DNA from: an uncultured Lactobacillus sp.
GTDB lineage: Bacteria; Bacillota; Bacilli; Lactobacillales; Lactobacillaceae
NCBI RefSeq assembly: GCF_947367085.1
Contig: NZ_CANBCP010000002.1
Location: forward strand, 22,167-86,166
Reading direction: 5' to 3'
Length of the DNA stretch: 64,000 bases
The notes under the pieces: model-generated
What the model saw: the letters and a program-made list of their open reading frames with translations, nothing else
What the model was told of the DNA's origin: nothing
Database searches by the model: none
In this document: positions 20,276-33,046 of the stretch, piece by piece
Numbering within the stretch: the first letter of the stretch is position 1
How the letters are laid out: every line of letters starts with the position of its first letter
Position numbers and translations under genes: made by a program

Positions 20276-21640
20276 TTATTTTTGAGCAGCATTACTTGCC
20301 TCATCAGCTTGTTCTTGCTTAAGAAGCTTATTGTCGTAGTGTTTGATAAATGGATACCAAATAAAGAAAGCAATAATTGCATTTACTACGGCCAAAACAA
20401 ATCCTTGCCAACTAGCAGTAGCAATCATACCACCTAAACCAATAGGTGTTGGCCAAGGTTGTTGGAAACGAATTACTGGTACGATTCTTAAAGCAATAGC
20501 TGCATAAGCGACCATTGAACAAGCCATTGGTGCAAGCAAGAATGGTACAAATAAATATACGTTATAAACAATTGGTAAACCAAACAAGATAGGCTCGTTA
20601 ATGTTGAAAATAGCAGGTACTGCTTCAAGTTTACCTAATTCGTGTAATTGCTTAGATTTGGCTGCAAAGGCCATCCACATAGCCATACCTAAGGTAGCAC
20701 CAGATCCACCCATAAATACAAAGGCATTAGTAAATTCACCTGCAAACACGAGATGAGCTCCGTGAGCATTAGCAGCCATATTAGATAAAACAATTGCTTG
20801 ATAGAAACTTGAAATAATAGTAGCACCGTGGATACCGAACCACCATAATAGCCCGATTAGGAAGAAGATAATTAATACTCCCCACCAACTTCCAGCAATG
20901 TTTGAAATAAATGAGAATGGAATGTATAGAAGTTGGAAAATATCAGTACCTAAAACAATTAAGATAACGTCAATAACGGCAATAATAAAGGCAATTAAGA
21001 AACCTGGAATCATTGCTGAAAATGAATTAGAAACACCAGCAGGAACAGATGCAGGCATTTTAATTCTTAAATTATGTTTCATACAGTAACGGTAAATTTG
21101 AACAGTTAACCAAGCAACAATTAACCCTGTAAAAATACCAGTTGCACCGATTCTAGTTAAACCAGAACCAGAAACACCATAACCATTTGCGACAACGTTA
21201 CCATCTTTTAAGATGTTAACCCAAGCAGTTTGTCCACCTTTCCAAATTAATTGAGGAACAGTGATAAATAATCCCATCAAAGTAAGAAAAACTGCGTTAA
21301 GTGGGTCAAGCAACAAATTTTCTTCTTTACGATAAATGTCAGCATAGTTATATGCAAATGATCCAGCAAAGAAGATCGCGATAATACCCATTGTGGCATT
21401 GTAAATAACTGTATAAATGTTGTTAAAACGACCAATTGTTGCATTATAGAAGTCCACAAACCAGTCAGCCTTAATAACTTGTGGCAATACAGTTAAGATC
21501 AAAAACATTGATCCAATAATTGAAAAGGCAATGATTGAATATCCGGCACCCATGATTGCACGTACAAAACGTGAACCAGAGAACTTACCGAGATACTTCA
21601 TCATATTATCCTTAAATGAAGGTTTAGCAGTATCTGACAT
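20276..21640 (-). CDS. PTS EIIC permease, lactose/cellobiose family (second copy)
   Basis: 454-residue Lac-family EIIC with about ten membrane segments. Motifs: KFSGSRFVRAIMGAGYSIIA near the N terminus, LLWWFGIHGATIISS, and IFNINEPILFGLPIVYN. No IIA or IIB gene accompanies it; it presumably uses the EIIA and EIIB encoded 4 kb away. Preceded by a small membrane protein gene with a 23-base gap. Divergent from the third GH1 gene across a shared regulatory region. Probably imports a different beta-glucoside from the first EIIC. Confidence 0.9.
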   Translation of the reverse strand: MSDTAKPSFKDNMMKYLGKFSGSRFVRAIMGAGYSIIAFSIIGSMFLILTVLPQVIKADWFVDFYNATIGRFNNIYTVIYNATMGIIAIFFAGSFAYNYADIYRKEENLLLDPLNAVFLTLMGLFITVPQLIWKGGQTAWVNILKDGNVVANGYGVSGSGLTRIGATGIFTGLIVAWLTVQIYRYCMKHNLRIKMPASVPAGVSNSFSAMIPGFLIAFIIAVIDVILIVLGTDIFQLLYIPFSFISNIAGSWWGVLIIFFLIGLLWWFGIHGATIISSFYQAIVLSNMAANAHGAHLVFAGEFTNAFVFMGGSGATLGMAMWMAFAAKSKQLHELGKLEAVPAIFNINEPILFGLPIVYNVYLFVPFLLAPMACSMVAYAAIALRIVPVIRFQQPWPTPIGLGGMIATASWQGFVLAVVNAIIAFFIWYPFIKHYDNKLLKQEQADEASNAAQK

Positions 21641-21663
21641 AATTTAATCCCCCTCTTATGTGT

Positions 21664-22161
21664 CTACTGTCTGTTTCTTTCAAATGTCTTAATTGCTCGT
21701 AAGTACTTATCTTTCCCACTTTGAATAGTTTGAATTCTCTTCAAAATCAGAATACAGCCTAGAATTCCCGCAATTAAAATTGTAAAAATTACATGTGAGA
21801 CTCCGCTTGTAGTCATGAATGGGAAAAATACTTTTCCAAGTGGGCTGTAGCAAATAGCGGCTAAAAGTACATTTGAAATCAGTTGAACTCCATAATACAA
21901 AGTCGTAAATCTCAAATCAGTATCTTTTTTGTGCCACTTGCTAGCTTGCTCAATAGAAGCAATTAGAATTAAAGTTAATAAAATTCCCGCTACGATTGAA
22001 GCAACAATATCTTGATAGGAAACTGAAAAAACTAGCCAAAATAGATTTGTAAATACATAAGCTGCTGAAAAGTATCTGATCATCAAGTAGCGGCTAAAAT
22101 ACATTGACCGTACACTCATGTCATGCTTTTTAGCTTCTAATTCTGGATCTTTTTTAGCCAT
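21664..22161 (-). CDS. Uncharacterised four-to-five-span membrane protein in a PTS unit
   Basis: 165 residues, charged N terminus (AKKDPELEAKKHD), then about four or five hydrophobic segments and a basic C terminus. I do not recognise a characterised family. It is the first gene downstream of the divergent promoter and is followed by an EIIC gene after 23 bases, so it is coexpressed with sugar uptake. The arrangement suggests an accessory to the permease, but nothing in the sequence shows a transport or catalytic motif. Confidence 0.75.
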   Translation of the reverse strand: MAKKDPELEAKKHDMSVRSMYFSRYLMIRYFSAAYVFTNLFWLVFSVSYQDIVASIVAGILLTLILIASIEQASKWHKKDTDLRFTTLYYGVQLISNVLLAAICYSPLGKVFFPFMTTSGVSHVIFTILIAGILGCILILKRIQTIQSGKDKYLRAIKTFERNRQ

Positions 22162-22181
22162 ATTGTTTCTTTCCTTTCTGA

Positions 22182-22241
22182 ATTGTTCCTAAACAATTTT
22201 GACAACACCTGTATAATATACTAAAATGAAAGTGCTTTCAA
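22182..22241. promoter_or_regulatory. Overlapping divergent promoters with palindrome and cre site
   Basis: Plus promoter: TTGACA (22199-22204), 17-base spacer, TAAAAT (22222-22227). Minus promoter: TTGAAA (22241-22236), 17-base spacer, TATTAT (22218-22213). The cre site TGAAAGTGCTTTCA (22227-22240) covers the plus start region and the minus -35. The palindrome ATTGTTcctaAACAAT (22182-22197) lies just beyond the plus -35 and in the minus initially transcribed region. It resembles the palindrome at 16269-16282. Confidence 0.78.
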
Positions 22242-22258
22242 GAGTAAAACAAAAATAA

Positions 22259-23737
<1,479 letters not shown>

Positions 23738-23761
23738 CTTTTTAAATCAGTTTCATTCGAC

Positions 23762-23794
23762 AAAAATGGACTCACAATATGCGAGTCCATTTTT
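23762..23794 (+). terminator. Terminator after the third GH1 gene
   Basis: AAAAATGGACTC/GAGTCCATTTTT stem with a nine-base loop. Confidence 0.87.
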
Positions 23795-23918
23795 ATTTTC
23801 ACTAAGATTTTCTTAATTCTGCTTACTCTCAAGCTAAATAGTTTATTTTTTTAAACAAGCTATTACAATGGGTGGTGTAAGGAAATGAAGATAATTCTCA
23901 AGAAAGGAAGTTATTTGT

Positions 23919-24347
23919 ATGGCAAATGATTTAATGAAGAGTCGTAACCACGAAATGATTGATCAGTTAAACGATTGGTTTGGTTTTCCAAAAGACTTTT
24001 TTGACGATAGCTCAATCAAAAATATCATGCAATCAGATGTTGCAGAAACTGATAAGGATTATATCGTGAAAATAGATATGCCTGGAATGGATAAGAACGA
24101 AATCAATGTTTCTTATAACAATGGAACCTTGAATGTTTCAGGTACTCGCAAGGCTTTTACTAATCTTGATGATAAAAAAGGTACTCTTATCCATGAAGAA
24201 AGAAGCGTTGGTAGAATTCAAAGAAGTTATCACCTACCAGATGTCAACGCTAAACAAATCACCGCTAAAGATGAAAATGGCGTTTTGACTGTTATCTTGC
24301 CAAAACAAAGTGCACAAGATAATAGCAATAATATTACTGTTGATTAA
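23919..24347 (+). CDS. Small heat shock protein, Hsp20 family
   Basis: ATP-independent holdase of 142 residues that binds unfolding proteins. The alpha-crystallin domain runs from about residue 38 to 130: VAETDKDYIVKIDMPGM, then NNGTLNVSGTR and the NGVLTVILPK strand. N-terminal arm begins MANDLMKSRNHEMIDQLNDW, like lactobacillar Hsp20. RBS AGAAAGGAAG. I did not see a CIRCE or CtsR box in the 180 bases upstream, so its heat control is unclear. Confidence 0.93.
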   Translation: MANDLMKSRNHEMIDQLNDWFGFPKDFFDDSSIKNIMQSDVAETDKDYIVKIDMPGMDKNEINVSYNNGTLNVSGTRKAFTNLDDKKGTLIHEERSVGRIQRSYHLPDVNAKQITAKDENGVLTVILPKQSAQDNSNNITVD

Positions 24348-24376
24348 GTTAATAAGAAACAAGTCCAAGATAATCT

Positions 24377-24407
24377 AAAAGACGTAGACCAGTGGCCTAC
24401 GCCTTTT
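24377..24407. terminator. Bidirectional terminator between hsp20 and greA
   Basis: AAAAGaCGTAG/CTACGcCTTTT stem with a nine-base loop, between convergent genes. Confidence 0.8.
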
Positions 24408-24867
24408 ATTTGACTGAGATTATTTTCACTTGATAACTACCAGCTGGAGCTTCAACTTTTACAGTCTCTCCAGCCTTCTTTTTCATTAAAGCTTGACCTA
24501 GTGGTGAATCAAAAGAAATTTTACCGCTTGCTAAATCTGCTTCCATTCGGCCTACAATTCTATAGTTTTCGATTGCTTCATCATCTTCAAATTGCAACTG
24601 TACATTTGAGCCTAAATCAATCTTGCCATCATCTTGTGGCTTTACAATCTCCGCATAACGCAATTGCTTATCTAAATAGCGCAGGCGACTTTGTAAGTGG
24701 CCTAATTCCATCTTCGCGGTAGTATATTCTGAATTTTCAGATAAGTCCCCCATGCTTCTAGCTTCTTGTAAAATCTTAATTCCCCTTGGACGATCTTTTT
24801 TTAAGCGTGCTATTTCATCTTCGATTTGTTTATAGCCTTGTGGCGTCATCTTTTGAAAATAAACCAT
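24406..24867 (-). CDS. greA: Transcription elongation factor GreA
   Basis: Rescues backtracked RNA polymerase by stimulating transcript cleavage. 153 residues: N-terminal coiled coil with the acidic tip MGDLSENSEY (Asp41 and Glu44) and a C-terminal FKBP-like domain (DSPLGQALMKKKAGETVKVEAP). It lies 15 bases after a lipoprotein gene on the same strand, an unusual partner. Lactobacilli often have a second GreA; whether this is the main copy cannot be told. Confidence 0.93.
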   Translation of the reverse strand: MVYFQKMTPQGYKQIEDEIARLKKDRPRGIKILQEARSMGDLSENSEYTTAKMELGHLQSRLRYLDKQLRYAEIVKPQDDGKIDLGSNVQLQFEDDEAIENYRIVGRMEADLASGKISFDSPLGQALMKKKAGETVKVEAPAGSYQVKIISVK

Positions 24868-24882
24868 TTTATCTATTACTTC

Positions 24883-25425
24883 TTAATTAAGTGGTGTTTC
24901 CTTTCCAGTTGCTACATCCTTGTAATAGATTTTACCATTTTTCATCACGTAATTATTAATAACTGCGCCAGTCTTTTTCTCAGCTACACTATAAACGCCA
25001 TTACCACCTCGAACTTCAAAATCTTGCAATCCAGTTCCTGCAGGATATTGATCACGCTTGATTGTATCGTTAACAATTAACTTGAAGTTTTGCTCTCCTA
25101 ATTGATCGTTAGAATTTGAAGTATTTGAACTTTGATTATTTGAGTTTGAATTATTCATATTTGAGTTACTTGATTGTTGAGAATTAGTAGCATTATTGGT
25201 TTGAGTGCTATCAGAATTTGAAGATTGGTTAGATGATTCACTATCTTCGTTATCAGAATCTTCAGTATGTTTTTCTTGATGCTTTTTAGTCTTATGATGA
25301 CTCTTTTTACTGGTTTGACTAGATTTTGCATCGCTATTATCACTCTTAGCAGAGTTATTAGAACAGCCCACCGCAAATAATACGGTTAATAGTGTCATAC
25401 CGGACAATAAAACTTTTTTATGCAT
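24883..25425 (-). CDS. Putative lipoprotein with Ser/Asn-rich linker
   Basis: 180 residues. Signal peptide with a lipobox ending LFAVGC (Cys near residue 21), then about 85 residues of low-complexity Ser, Asn, Lys, Gln and Thr, and a C-terminal folded part of about 70 residues (KLIVNDTIKRDQYPAG...GKIYYKDVATGKET). The linker would span the wall and present the C-terminal part outside. I do not recognise the C-terminal domain. It directly precedes greA, probably as one transcript. Confidence 0.75.
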   Translation of the reverse strand: MHKKVLLSGMTLLTVLFAVGCSNNSAKSDNSDAKSSQTSKKSHHKTKKHQEKHTEDSDNEDSESSNQSSNSDSTQTNNATNSQQSSNSNMNNSNSNNQSSNTSNSNDQLGEQNFKLIVNDTIKRDQYPAGTGLQDFEVRGGNGVYSVAEKKTGAVINNYVMKNGKIYYKDVATGKETPLN

Positions 25426-25510
25426 TGTATTACTTCCTTGCTTTTATTTTTCTATATATTTTATAAAAATCGGTTTAATTATACCAACCAGAAAACTGGG
25501 GTCAATTAGC

Positions 25511-25528
25511 TTTTGCATATATGCAAAA
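25511..25528. repeat. Perfect 18-base palindrome upstream of pepC
   Basis: TTTTGCATATATGCAAAA, about 110 bases before the pepC start. A one-base variant, TTTTGCAAATATGCAAAA, lies after the gene at 26978-26995. Confidence 0.7.
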
Positions 25529-25635
25529 TTTCGTCCTTTATCTCATTACTAATATCTTTTTCTATATTAAGCTAGCAGTTTGAGGTAGAATATTAAATGT
25601 AAGATTATAAATATATGAAAAGGAAGTATGAAATT

Positions 25636-26952
25636 ATGTCTCACGAATTAACTTTTCAAGAAATAGAAGGTTTCCGCAAAGATTTTGATAATTCCAGAAA
25701 CGACGTTGTTTCTCGTGCTGCAATGCGTTCTGGTGTCCTTGAAGCTTCATTCAATCCTAAAGTTGAAGAAACTTTAAATGATGTTTTTTCAGTTGAAGTT
25801 AAAACTGACAACGTTACTAACCAACAACAATCCGGCCGTTGCTGGTTGTTTGCTACTTTGAATACTTTACGTCACTACTTTGGTGAAAAGAATAACTACA
25901 AGAACTTTACTCTTTCTCAAGCTTATAACTTCTTCTGGGATAAGATTGAACGCGCTAATATTTTTTATGACATGATTATTGACACCGCTGATAAGCCATT
26001 AGACGACCGTACTGTCAAAGCATATTTGAACTTTGCAGGTACTGACGGTGGTCAATGGGCAATGGCAGCTTCACTAGTTAAGAAATACGGTGTTGTACCA
26101 ACTAATGCTATGCCAGAAACCTTTAATACTAACCACACTTCTGGCTTTGCTGACGCTTTAGCACGCAAGGAAAAGAAAGATGCTTTAGTTTTGCGTAAAT
26201 TAGTCAACGAAGGCAAGATGGACGAAGTTGAAAAGAAGCGCAAGGAATTCTTAAGCGAAGTTTACCGTATGACTGCAATCGCTGTTGGTGAACCACCTAA
26301 GAGCTTTGACTTAGAATTCAGAGATGACGACAAGAAACTTCACTTAGAAAAAGGTTTAACTCCTGTTCAATTCTTTAATGAATACTGGAAAGATTTTGAC
26401 TTTTCTGATTATGTCTGCTTAACGAATGCACCTGATCATGAATATGGCAAACTCTACTCACTTCCATTTGAGGATAATGTTGAAGGTGGTATCCCAATTA
26501 CTTTCTTAAACGTACCAATGGAATACTTAAAAGATGCTGCAATCAAGCAATTGAAGAGTGGTGAAAGTATTTGGTTCGGTAATGACGTTTTGAAAGAAAT
26601 GGATCGCAAGACCGGCTTTTTGGATGATGAATTATACAAGACTGATGACTTGTTCAATGTTGATACCAAGATGTCTAAAGCAGATCGTTTAGCTACTGGT
26701 GAAGGTGCCGTAACCCACGCCATGACCTTGGTTGGTGTTGACTTAGACCATGAAGGGGACGTTCGTAAGTGGAAAGTTGAAAACTCATGGGGTGATAAAT
26801 CTGGCCGCAAGGGTTACTTCACAATGAGTGACGACTGGTTCAACGACTACGTTTATGAAGTAATTGTTCACAAAGATTACTTAACTGATGAGCAAAGAAA
26901 GATTGCTGATTCAACCCCTACTCCACTTCCAGCATGGGACTCACTTTCATAA
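25636..26952 (+). CDS. pepC: Aminopeptidase C (bleomycin hydrolase family, C1B)
   Basis: Cytoplasmic cysteine aminopeptidase that trims peptides from casein or other protein sources; hexameric in the family. 438 residues. Catalytic Cys69 in QQSGRCWLFA, His in VTHAMTLVGV and Asn in VENSWGDKSG are intact. I chose MSHELTF as start (AAGGAAG nine bases upstream) over MKRKYEI. Codon use (GGT, AAC, CGT) is that of a well-expressed gene. A second family member lies at 33999-35312. Confidence 0.95.
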   Translation: MSHELTFQEIEGFRKDFDNSRNDVVSRAAMRSGVLEASFNPKVEETLNDVFSVEVKTDNVTNQQQSGRCWLFATLNTLRHYFGEKNNYKNFTLSQAYNFFWDKIERANIFYDMIIDTADKPLDDRTVKAYLNFAGTDGGQWAMAASLVKKYGVVPTNAMPETFNTNHTSGFADALARKEKKDALVLRKLVNEGKMDEVEKKRKEFLSEVYRMTAIAVGEPPKSFDLEFRDDDKKLHLEKGLTPVQFFNEYWKDFDFSDYVCLTNAPDHEYGKLYSLPFEDNVEGGIPITFLNVPMEYLKDAAIKQLKSGESIWFGNDVLKEMDRKTGFLDDELYKTDDLFNVDTKMSKADRLATGEGAVTHAMTLVGVDLDHEGDVRKWKVENSWGDKSGRKGYFTMSDDWFNDYVYEVIVHKDYLTDEQRKIADSTPTPLPAWDSLS

Positions 26953-26977
26953 TAATAAAATCAAAAATATTTTAATA

Positions 26978-26995
26978 TTTTGCAAATATGCAAAA
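26978..26995. repeat. Near-perfect 18-base palindrome downstream of pepC
   Basis: TTTTGCAAATATGCAAAA, one base different from the perfect palindrome at 25511-25528; it abuts the terminator. Confidence 0.65.
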
Positions 26996-27033
26996 AATGG
27001 TAAGACTGACGAATTTTTAGTCTTACCATTTTT
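26994..27033. terminator. Bidirectional terminator between pepC and lacR
   Basis: AAAATGGTAAGACT/AGTCTTACCATTTTT with an 11-base loop between convergent genes. Confidence 0.9.
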
Positions 27034-27045
27034 ATTTGTACTTTT

Positions 27046-28056
<1,011 letters not shown>

Positions 28057-28061
28057 TTAAT

Positions 28062-28087
28062 AAGTAAAATATTTTTTATTTACTAAA
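28062..28087. promoter_or_regulatory. Inverted-repeat operator candidate between lacZ and lacR
   Basis: AAGTAAAATA and TATTTACTAAA arms face each other across the 38-base lacZ-lacR gap; TTTACTAAA at 28079-28087 matches boxes upstream of lacS (33047-33203). Confidence 0.55.
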
Positions 28088-31000
28088 ACATTTTACCATT
28101 ATTTTTATATAAGGCAGCTAAGGTAAAGTCTAAAACATATCGATCCTGTGCATCTAATAAAAACTCAGGATGAACTTGAGCGCCCCAAGAGTCATCCCCA
28201 CCAACTCCCATTTGAGCAGCAATAACACGGACATAAGTATATCTACTTGGGCCTAAATCAGATAAATGATCTGTAGTTTCAAGTTGACTTGTTGAATATG
28301 GCAAAGCTGAAACATTGAGTGGCGTCTTATTAGCAAGAATTCTAATTCCATCGCCAGCTTTATTCAAAAGATCATATTGACGAACCTGACTGCGATTGCC
28401 GCATTCTTGTAAGCGTAAATATGGAGTTAGATTATCTTGTACTTTTCCTTTATAAATTCCAAAATAAGATCCAGCTAAACGATCACTATAACTTTCATTA
28501 GGACCTAAACCATAATATTGATAACGATCATAATCATTTGGAATCGCGAACTCTAAGCCAAATAACGGCAACTTCCCTACTTTCTGAGCACCAGGGAAGA
28601 TTGCTTGGATATTAATCTTGCCACTTTTATCAATGCGATATCGAATGTCTAGCTTATCTTTTAAAGCAACCGGCAAATCAAATTGAGCATTAATTTCAAC
28701 AAATTCTTCTTCTTTTTCAAAATTCAAATCTACCAGCTTCATGAATTTACCAGCATTTTCCCATTGTGCCATCTCAAAACCGTAACAAGCGCCCCGGTCA
28801 TTATCAGTTAATGGCCGCCAAAATGTTGGCTGCATCAAAGTTTGTAAAAATTCACTACCACCATAATTGATTGAAACTAATTTTCCTCTTTCCTTGGAAA
28901 GTAAAATACTATAATTATGTCCACTAAAGCCAAAATTATAATCGCTATCAATTGGGGTGCCTGCTCCATCTGGCTCGAAAGTTGGAATGGCTTTATGTAC
29001 TAAAAATTGAACTTTGCCTAACTGGTATCCTGCATCAGCCCAGTCATTGCTTTGGGCTAAAATTTCACTTACTTGATAGATTAGTTCATCTGTTGGTTCA
29101 AAATCGATTTTGGGCCATTTAATTTTAAAAACTCCAGACTCAGTTGGCATTACATTTATAGTCAGTGAATGACTCCAGATAACTCGACCGTTAAGTAAGA
29201 CATTGGCAACAAACTTCTCTTTTTCCAGATCGATGAACAAATTTTTATTTTCTACTGTTAACTCTTTATCATTCAACTTCATCTGAACATTATTATATAA
29301 GGCTTTAACAGCTGCCATTTTCGGTGAAACTACTCGATTAGCAAAAACTAGCCCATCACCACAAAATTCATAATCTGTTGGTCGATCATCAAAATCGCCG
29401 CCGTAAGCTAAACTGCCATTTTTCTCAATGCCCTGATCGATAAAGTCCCAAATAAAACCACCTTGATACTGAGGATATTTTTCTAAAGCAGTATAAGATT
29501 GTAGGTCACCTACTGAGTTGCCCATGGCATGCATATATTCACAAGAAATATATGGTTTTTTCGGATTAGACATTAAATATTCTTCAATTTCGTGTGGTTT
29601 AGCATACATTCGGCTTTCGATATCGCTTGCTTGATCAAATTTACGATTATGCGTCACTCCTTCATAATGCACTAAGCGATGAAGATCATTTTTACGCAAG
29701 AAATCTGCCATCTTAGCTATGACACTACCAGCATAGGATTCATTACCACAAGACCAGATCAACACACACGGGTGATTATAGTCACGCTGCATCATATTAT
29801 TAGCGCGATCTAAACATGCAGCCAGCCATATTTTTTTACTTGCGGGTACATTATAAGTCGCATCTTCTTTGCCTACTTTTTGCCAGGTACCATGAGTTTC
29901 TAAATTGGTCTCATCAATTACATAGAGGCCGAGTCGATCACACATCTCGTAAAAATAAGTCTGATTTGGATAATGGGATGTTCGAACCGCATTGATATGG
30001 TTGCGTTTCATGGTTTTAAGATCCCAAGCAATATCTTTTTTACTAATGGCTCGCCCAGCTTGACAATCAAATTCGTGTCGATTTACACCCTTGAAAACAA
30101 TTCGGCGGTTATTTAAATACATAATTCCATCACGAAGTTTGAAGCTGCGAAAACCTAGTTGAACTTGACTAACTTCTTGCAATTTATCCTTGAGATATAA
30201 CTTTACTCTCAAAAAATAGAGATTAGGATTCTCACTACTCCAAGTTAGAACTGCTAACTTACGCCAATTTAAATGAACGCGCTTGTTTTCAACACCAACT
30301 TCGGTTTTGCGGATTACTTGCCCCTTATTATCCATTAACTCACATGATAAAAAGCTGTTATCGATATCCCCGTCTAATTTGAAGTCTGCTTTAAGTTGAC
30401 CTTCACTTAAGTTCTTGCTTAAAGTGGGTGTAAGATGAACATCCTCTAAATGTAAATCAGCCTTAGCTCTTAATTCAACGCTTCTAAAAATTCCAGTTAA
30501 ACGCCAAAAATCCTGATCTTCCAGCCAAGAAGCCGATGAGTATTTAAATACAGCCACACAAAGGCGATTATTTTTTTCTTGAAGAAATTCAGTAACTTCA
30601 AATTCACTTGGGGTAAAAGAATCTTCACTATAGCCAACAAATTTTCCATTTAGCCAAACATAAATCGCAGTTGCCGCACCTTCAAAACGTAAGTTAACTC
30701 TTTTATCTTTTAAACCATTTGCTAAATCAAAATAGCGTACATAAGAGGCAACTGGGTTTTCTTTTTTAGGAATTAAAGGTGGCTCCAATTTTTCATGACC
30801 ATCGAATGGATATTGCACATTGACATATTGAGGTTTTCCATAACCTTGTAATTCTAAATTGGCTGGGACATCTACAAAGCCAAAACCACTATCATCAAAA
30901 CCATTTTCATAAAAATCCTTAGCCCAAAGATTAATATTTTTTACGTAATTAAGCTTCCAGCGTCCATCTAAGTTTTGAATTAAACTTGATTTTTTTTGAA

Positions 31001-31121
31001 GTAATTGCTCGTCACTAGCATATACAACGTGGTCTGAATGAGCCGCAACTGTATTGACTGCAAAAACTTCTGGATTTTCTAGCCAGGATAAATCTGCTCT
31101 ATTTTTTCTATTTTTCATCAT
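28083..31121 (-). CDS. lacZ: Beta-galactosidase, GH2 LacZ type
   Basis: Hydrolyses lactose to glucose and galactose. A 1012-residue single-chain GH2 enzyme: jelly-roll N domain, Ig-like domain, TIM barrel with acid/base Glu461 in LIWSCGNES and nucleophile Glu528 in [13 protein letters not shown], and a C-terminal small-chain domain ending with [14 protein letters not shown] sequence. Many lactobacilli split this enzyme as LacLM; here it is a single LacZ. It overlaps lacS by 14 bases, so the two are coupled. MMKNRKN or MKNRKN may start. Confidence 0.95.
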   Translation of the reverse strand: MMKNRKNRADLSWLENPEVFAVNTVAAHSDHVVYASDEQLLQKKSSLIQNLDGRWKLNYVKNINLWAKDFYENGFDDSGFGFVDVPANLELQGYGKPQYVNVQYPFDGHEKLEPPLIPKKENPVASYVRYFDLANGLKDKRVNLRFEGAATAIYVWLNGKFVGYSEDSFTPSEFEVTEFLQEKNNRLCVAVFKYSSASWLEDQDFWRLTGIFRSVELRAKADLHLEDVHLTPTLSKNLSEGQLKADFKLDGDIDNSFLSCELMDNKGQVIRKTEVGVENKRVHLNWRKLAVLTWSSENPNLYFLRVKLYLKDKLQEVSQVQLGFRSFKLRDGIMYLNNRRIVFKGVNRHEFDCQAGRAISKKDIAWDLKTMKRNHINAVRTSHYPNQTYFYEMCDRLGLYVIDETNLETHGTWQKVGKEDATYNVPASKKIWLAACLDRANNMMQRDYNHPCVLIWSCGNESYAGSVIAKMADFLRKNDLHRLVHYEGVTHNRKFDQASDIESRMYAKPHEIEEYLMSNPKKPYISCEYMHAMGNSVGDLQSYTALEKYPQYQGGFIWDFIDQGIEKNGSLAYGGDFDDRPTDYEFCGDGLVFANRVVSPKMAAVKALYNNVQMKLNDKELTVENKNLFIDLEKEKFVANVLLNGRVIWSHSLTINVMPTESGVFKIKWPKIDFEPTDELIYQVSEILAQSNDWADAGYQLGKVQFLVHKAIPTFEPDGAGTPIDSDYNFGFSGHNYSILLSKERGKLVSINYGGSEFLQTLMQPTFWRPLTDNDRGACYGFEMAQWENAGKFMKLVDLNFEKEEEFVEINAQFDLPVALKDKLDIRYRIDKSGKINIQAIFPGAQKVGKLPLFGLEFAIPNDYDRYQYYGLGPNESYSDRLAGSYFGIYKGKVQDNLTPYLRLQECGNRSQVRQYDLLNKAGDGIRILANKTPLNVSALPYSTSQLETTDHLSDLGPSRYTYVRVIAAQMGVGGDDSWGAQVHPEFLLDAQDRYVLDFTLAALYKNNGKMF

Positions 31122-33000
31122 TTTCTACCGCCTTCAACTTATAAACAGTCTCCATCTTTTTCACCATTGCGCCAAATGGCTGCTTTTGGGATATACGAAA
31201 CTCTTTAGAATTAACAATCAGCACGATTACTGAATCATCTAACTTAGACTTTTTAATTACAGGATCCCAGAATTCAATTATTTCTTGTCCTTTTTTTACT
31301 TTATCACCATTATTTACATAACTGACAAATCCTGTACCATCTAATTTTGCAGTCCCTAGACCAATATGAATTAACACAACTAATCCATTTTCATTTTCAA
31401 TTAGGACATAATGCTTGGTAGGAGCAATTACTTTAACTGTTGCATCAAAAGGAGCATAAACCTTTCCAGACTCAGGCTCAATCGCAAAGCCGCAGCCCAT
31501 CAGTTCACTAACGAAAGTTTCATCCTTAATTTGACTTAGTGAAAGCAATTTTCCAGTAATCGGACTTTTTAAAGTAAATGATTCATCACTTTTGACTTCA
31601 CAATGAGCGTGCTTTTTAGTAAAAAGACGTTCTAATTGATCAACGATCTCAGCATGTTTATCTTCAGTCAGCCAAATCTTTCTAGCAAAAATAAAAACTG
31701 AAACAAGGAGCATAATTGCTGGAAAAGCAAACATACAAATTTTAAAAATCTCTTGTTGATGACTACTGATGTCTTGCATCCGAGCGCCTGTCGTCATCCC
31801 CGCCATAACTGCTACTAAAGAAACAAACCAATTTGATAAGGCGCCACCTAATTTATCTATTAAAGGGCGAATTGATAAAGTTAAAGCTTCATCGCGGTGA
31901 CCTGTTTTAAATTGTCCATATTCAACAGCATCAGAAATGATCATCAGCACTACCAAAAATGCTAAAGGTTGCGGAATAAAAAACAACTCAGCTCCCACTA
32001 AAACAATTGCCAAACTGCCATGGGCTAAAGCATAAATACTAATCCCCGTTAACATTGTTGCAATGCAGATATAAAACAATCTCTTACGATTAAACTTTCT
32101 AGCTAAGGATGGAAATAAAGTTACTGAAATGAGTCCGACAACTGTGTTAATGCTGTATAAAATCGTATAACCATGCGCATTTCCCAAAATATAAGAAAAA
32201 TAATACAGCTGCAAAGAATTCAAAGTATTCACGCCTAGCCCATAAAACCAATAAGCTAGAGCTAACCCCATTAACTGATCATTCTTAGTTAATACCTTGA
32301 AGACCTGACTTAAAGTAGTCTTTTTCTTATTTTGACGTAAATTAGATTGGATCTCATGAGTCCCAACTCCAACAGCTAAGGCTGATAAAATTCCAATTAC
32401 TGCTACTAAAAAGGCAAACCAAAACCAGCCTTGTTGATCACCATTAGGATTAGACTTGTTTGCGGAAAAAAACAAAACCAGCGGCATAATCACTACACCT
32501 ACAATATTAGCTCCAATTGTTGAGCCAATACGAGCCCCTGTAGCTATTTTTTCTCTTTGACGAGAATCAAAAGATAAGGCCGGAATCATGGACCAAAAGC
32601 CGGTATCTCGAAATGAATAAAAAATGTCCATAATTAAGTATAAAAATGCAAATGCAATTAAGTAGATGATTGGAGCGTTTTTATTTAATCCACCAAGATT
32701 AGTAAACAAACTTAATAAGGCTAAAGAACTAATAATGCCTCCACACACAACCCAAGGTTTGAACTTTCCCCAAGGTGTGATTGTCCGATCGATAGCATTT
32801 CCAATTAGCGGATCAATTAATACCTCACTAATGCGAATGATCGCAATTAAGTTAGTGATCATGAAGATCATCTGACTATCACCAGCTTTAAACAAGTGAG
32901 TCGTTACAAACACAATAAAATATGTCGACAGCGTCGCATAAAAAACATCATTGCCAAATGCCCCAAAGGCATAAGACAGATTAGAAATCCTATTTTTCAT
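31108..33000 (-). CDS. lacS: Lactose permease LacS with C-terminal EIIA-like domain
   Basis: GPH-family symporter or lactose-galactose exchanger, 630 residues. About 12 membrane segments fill residues 1-450; the C-terminal 150 residues are a glucose-type IIA domain with phosphorylatable His545 in [10 protein letters not shown], by which HPr can adjust transport. The [19 protein letters not shown] GPH motif reads [13 protein letters not shown]. First gene of the operon; about 260 bases of operator-rich sequence lie upstream. Confidence 0.95.
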   Translation of the reverse strand: MKNRISNLSYAFGAFGNDVFYATLSTYFIVFVTTHLFKAGDSQMIFMITNLIAIIRISEVLIDPLIGNAIDRTITPWGKFKPWVVCGGIISSLALLSLFTNLGGLNKNAPIIYLIAFAFLYLIMDIFYSFRDTGFWSMIPALSFDSRQREKIATGARIGSTIGANIVGVVIMPLVLFFSANKSNPNGDQQGWFWFAFLVAVIGILSALAVGVGTHEIQSNLRQNKKKTTLSQVFKVLTKNDQLMGLALAYWFYGLGVNTLNSLQLYYFSYILGNAHGYTILYSINTVVGLISVTLFPSLARKFNRKRLFYICIATMLTGISIYALAHGSLAIVLVGAELFFIPQPLAFLVVLMIISDAVEYGQFKTGHRDEALTLSIRPLIDKLGGALSNWFVSLVAVMAGMTTGARMQDISSHQQEIFKICMFAFPAIMLLVSVFIFARKIWLTEDKHAEIVDQLERLFTKKHAHCEVKSDESFTLKSPITGKLLSLSQIKDETFVSELMGCGFAIEPESGKVYAPFDATVKVIAPTKHYVLIENENGLVVLIHIGLGTAKLDGTGFVSYVNNGDKVKKGQEIIEFWDPVIKKSKLDDSVIVLIVNSKEFRISQKQPFGAMVKKMETVYKLKAVENDEK

Positions 33001-33046
33001 AAATTTCCTCCATCGCTGCTTTCCTTGTGACCATATTCTATAATTG

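Noticed and set aside
23740..23918. CIRCE or CtsR operator before hsp20
   Set aside because: No TTAGCACTC-N9-GAGTGCTAA or tandem GGTCAAA heptad found.
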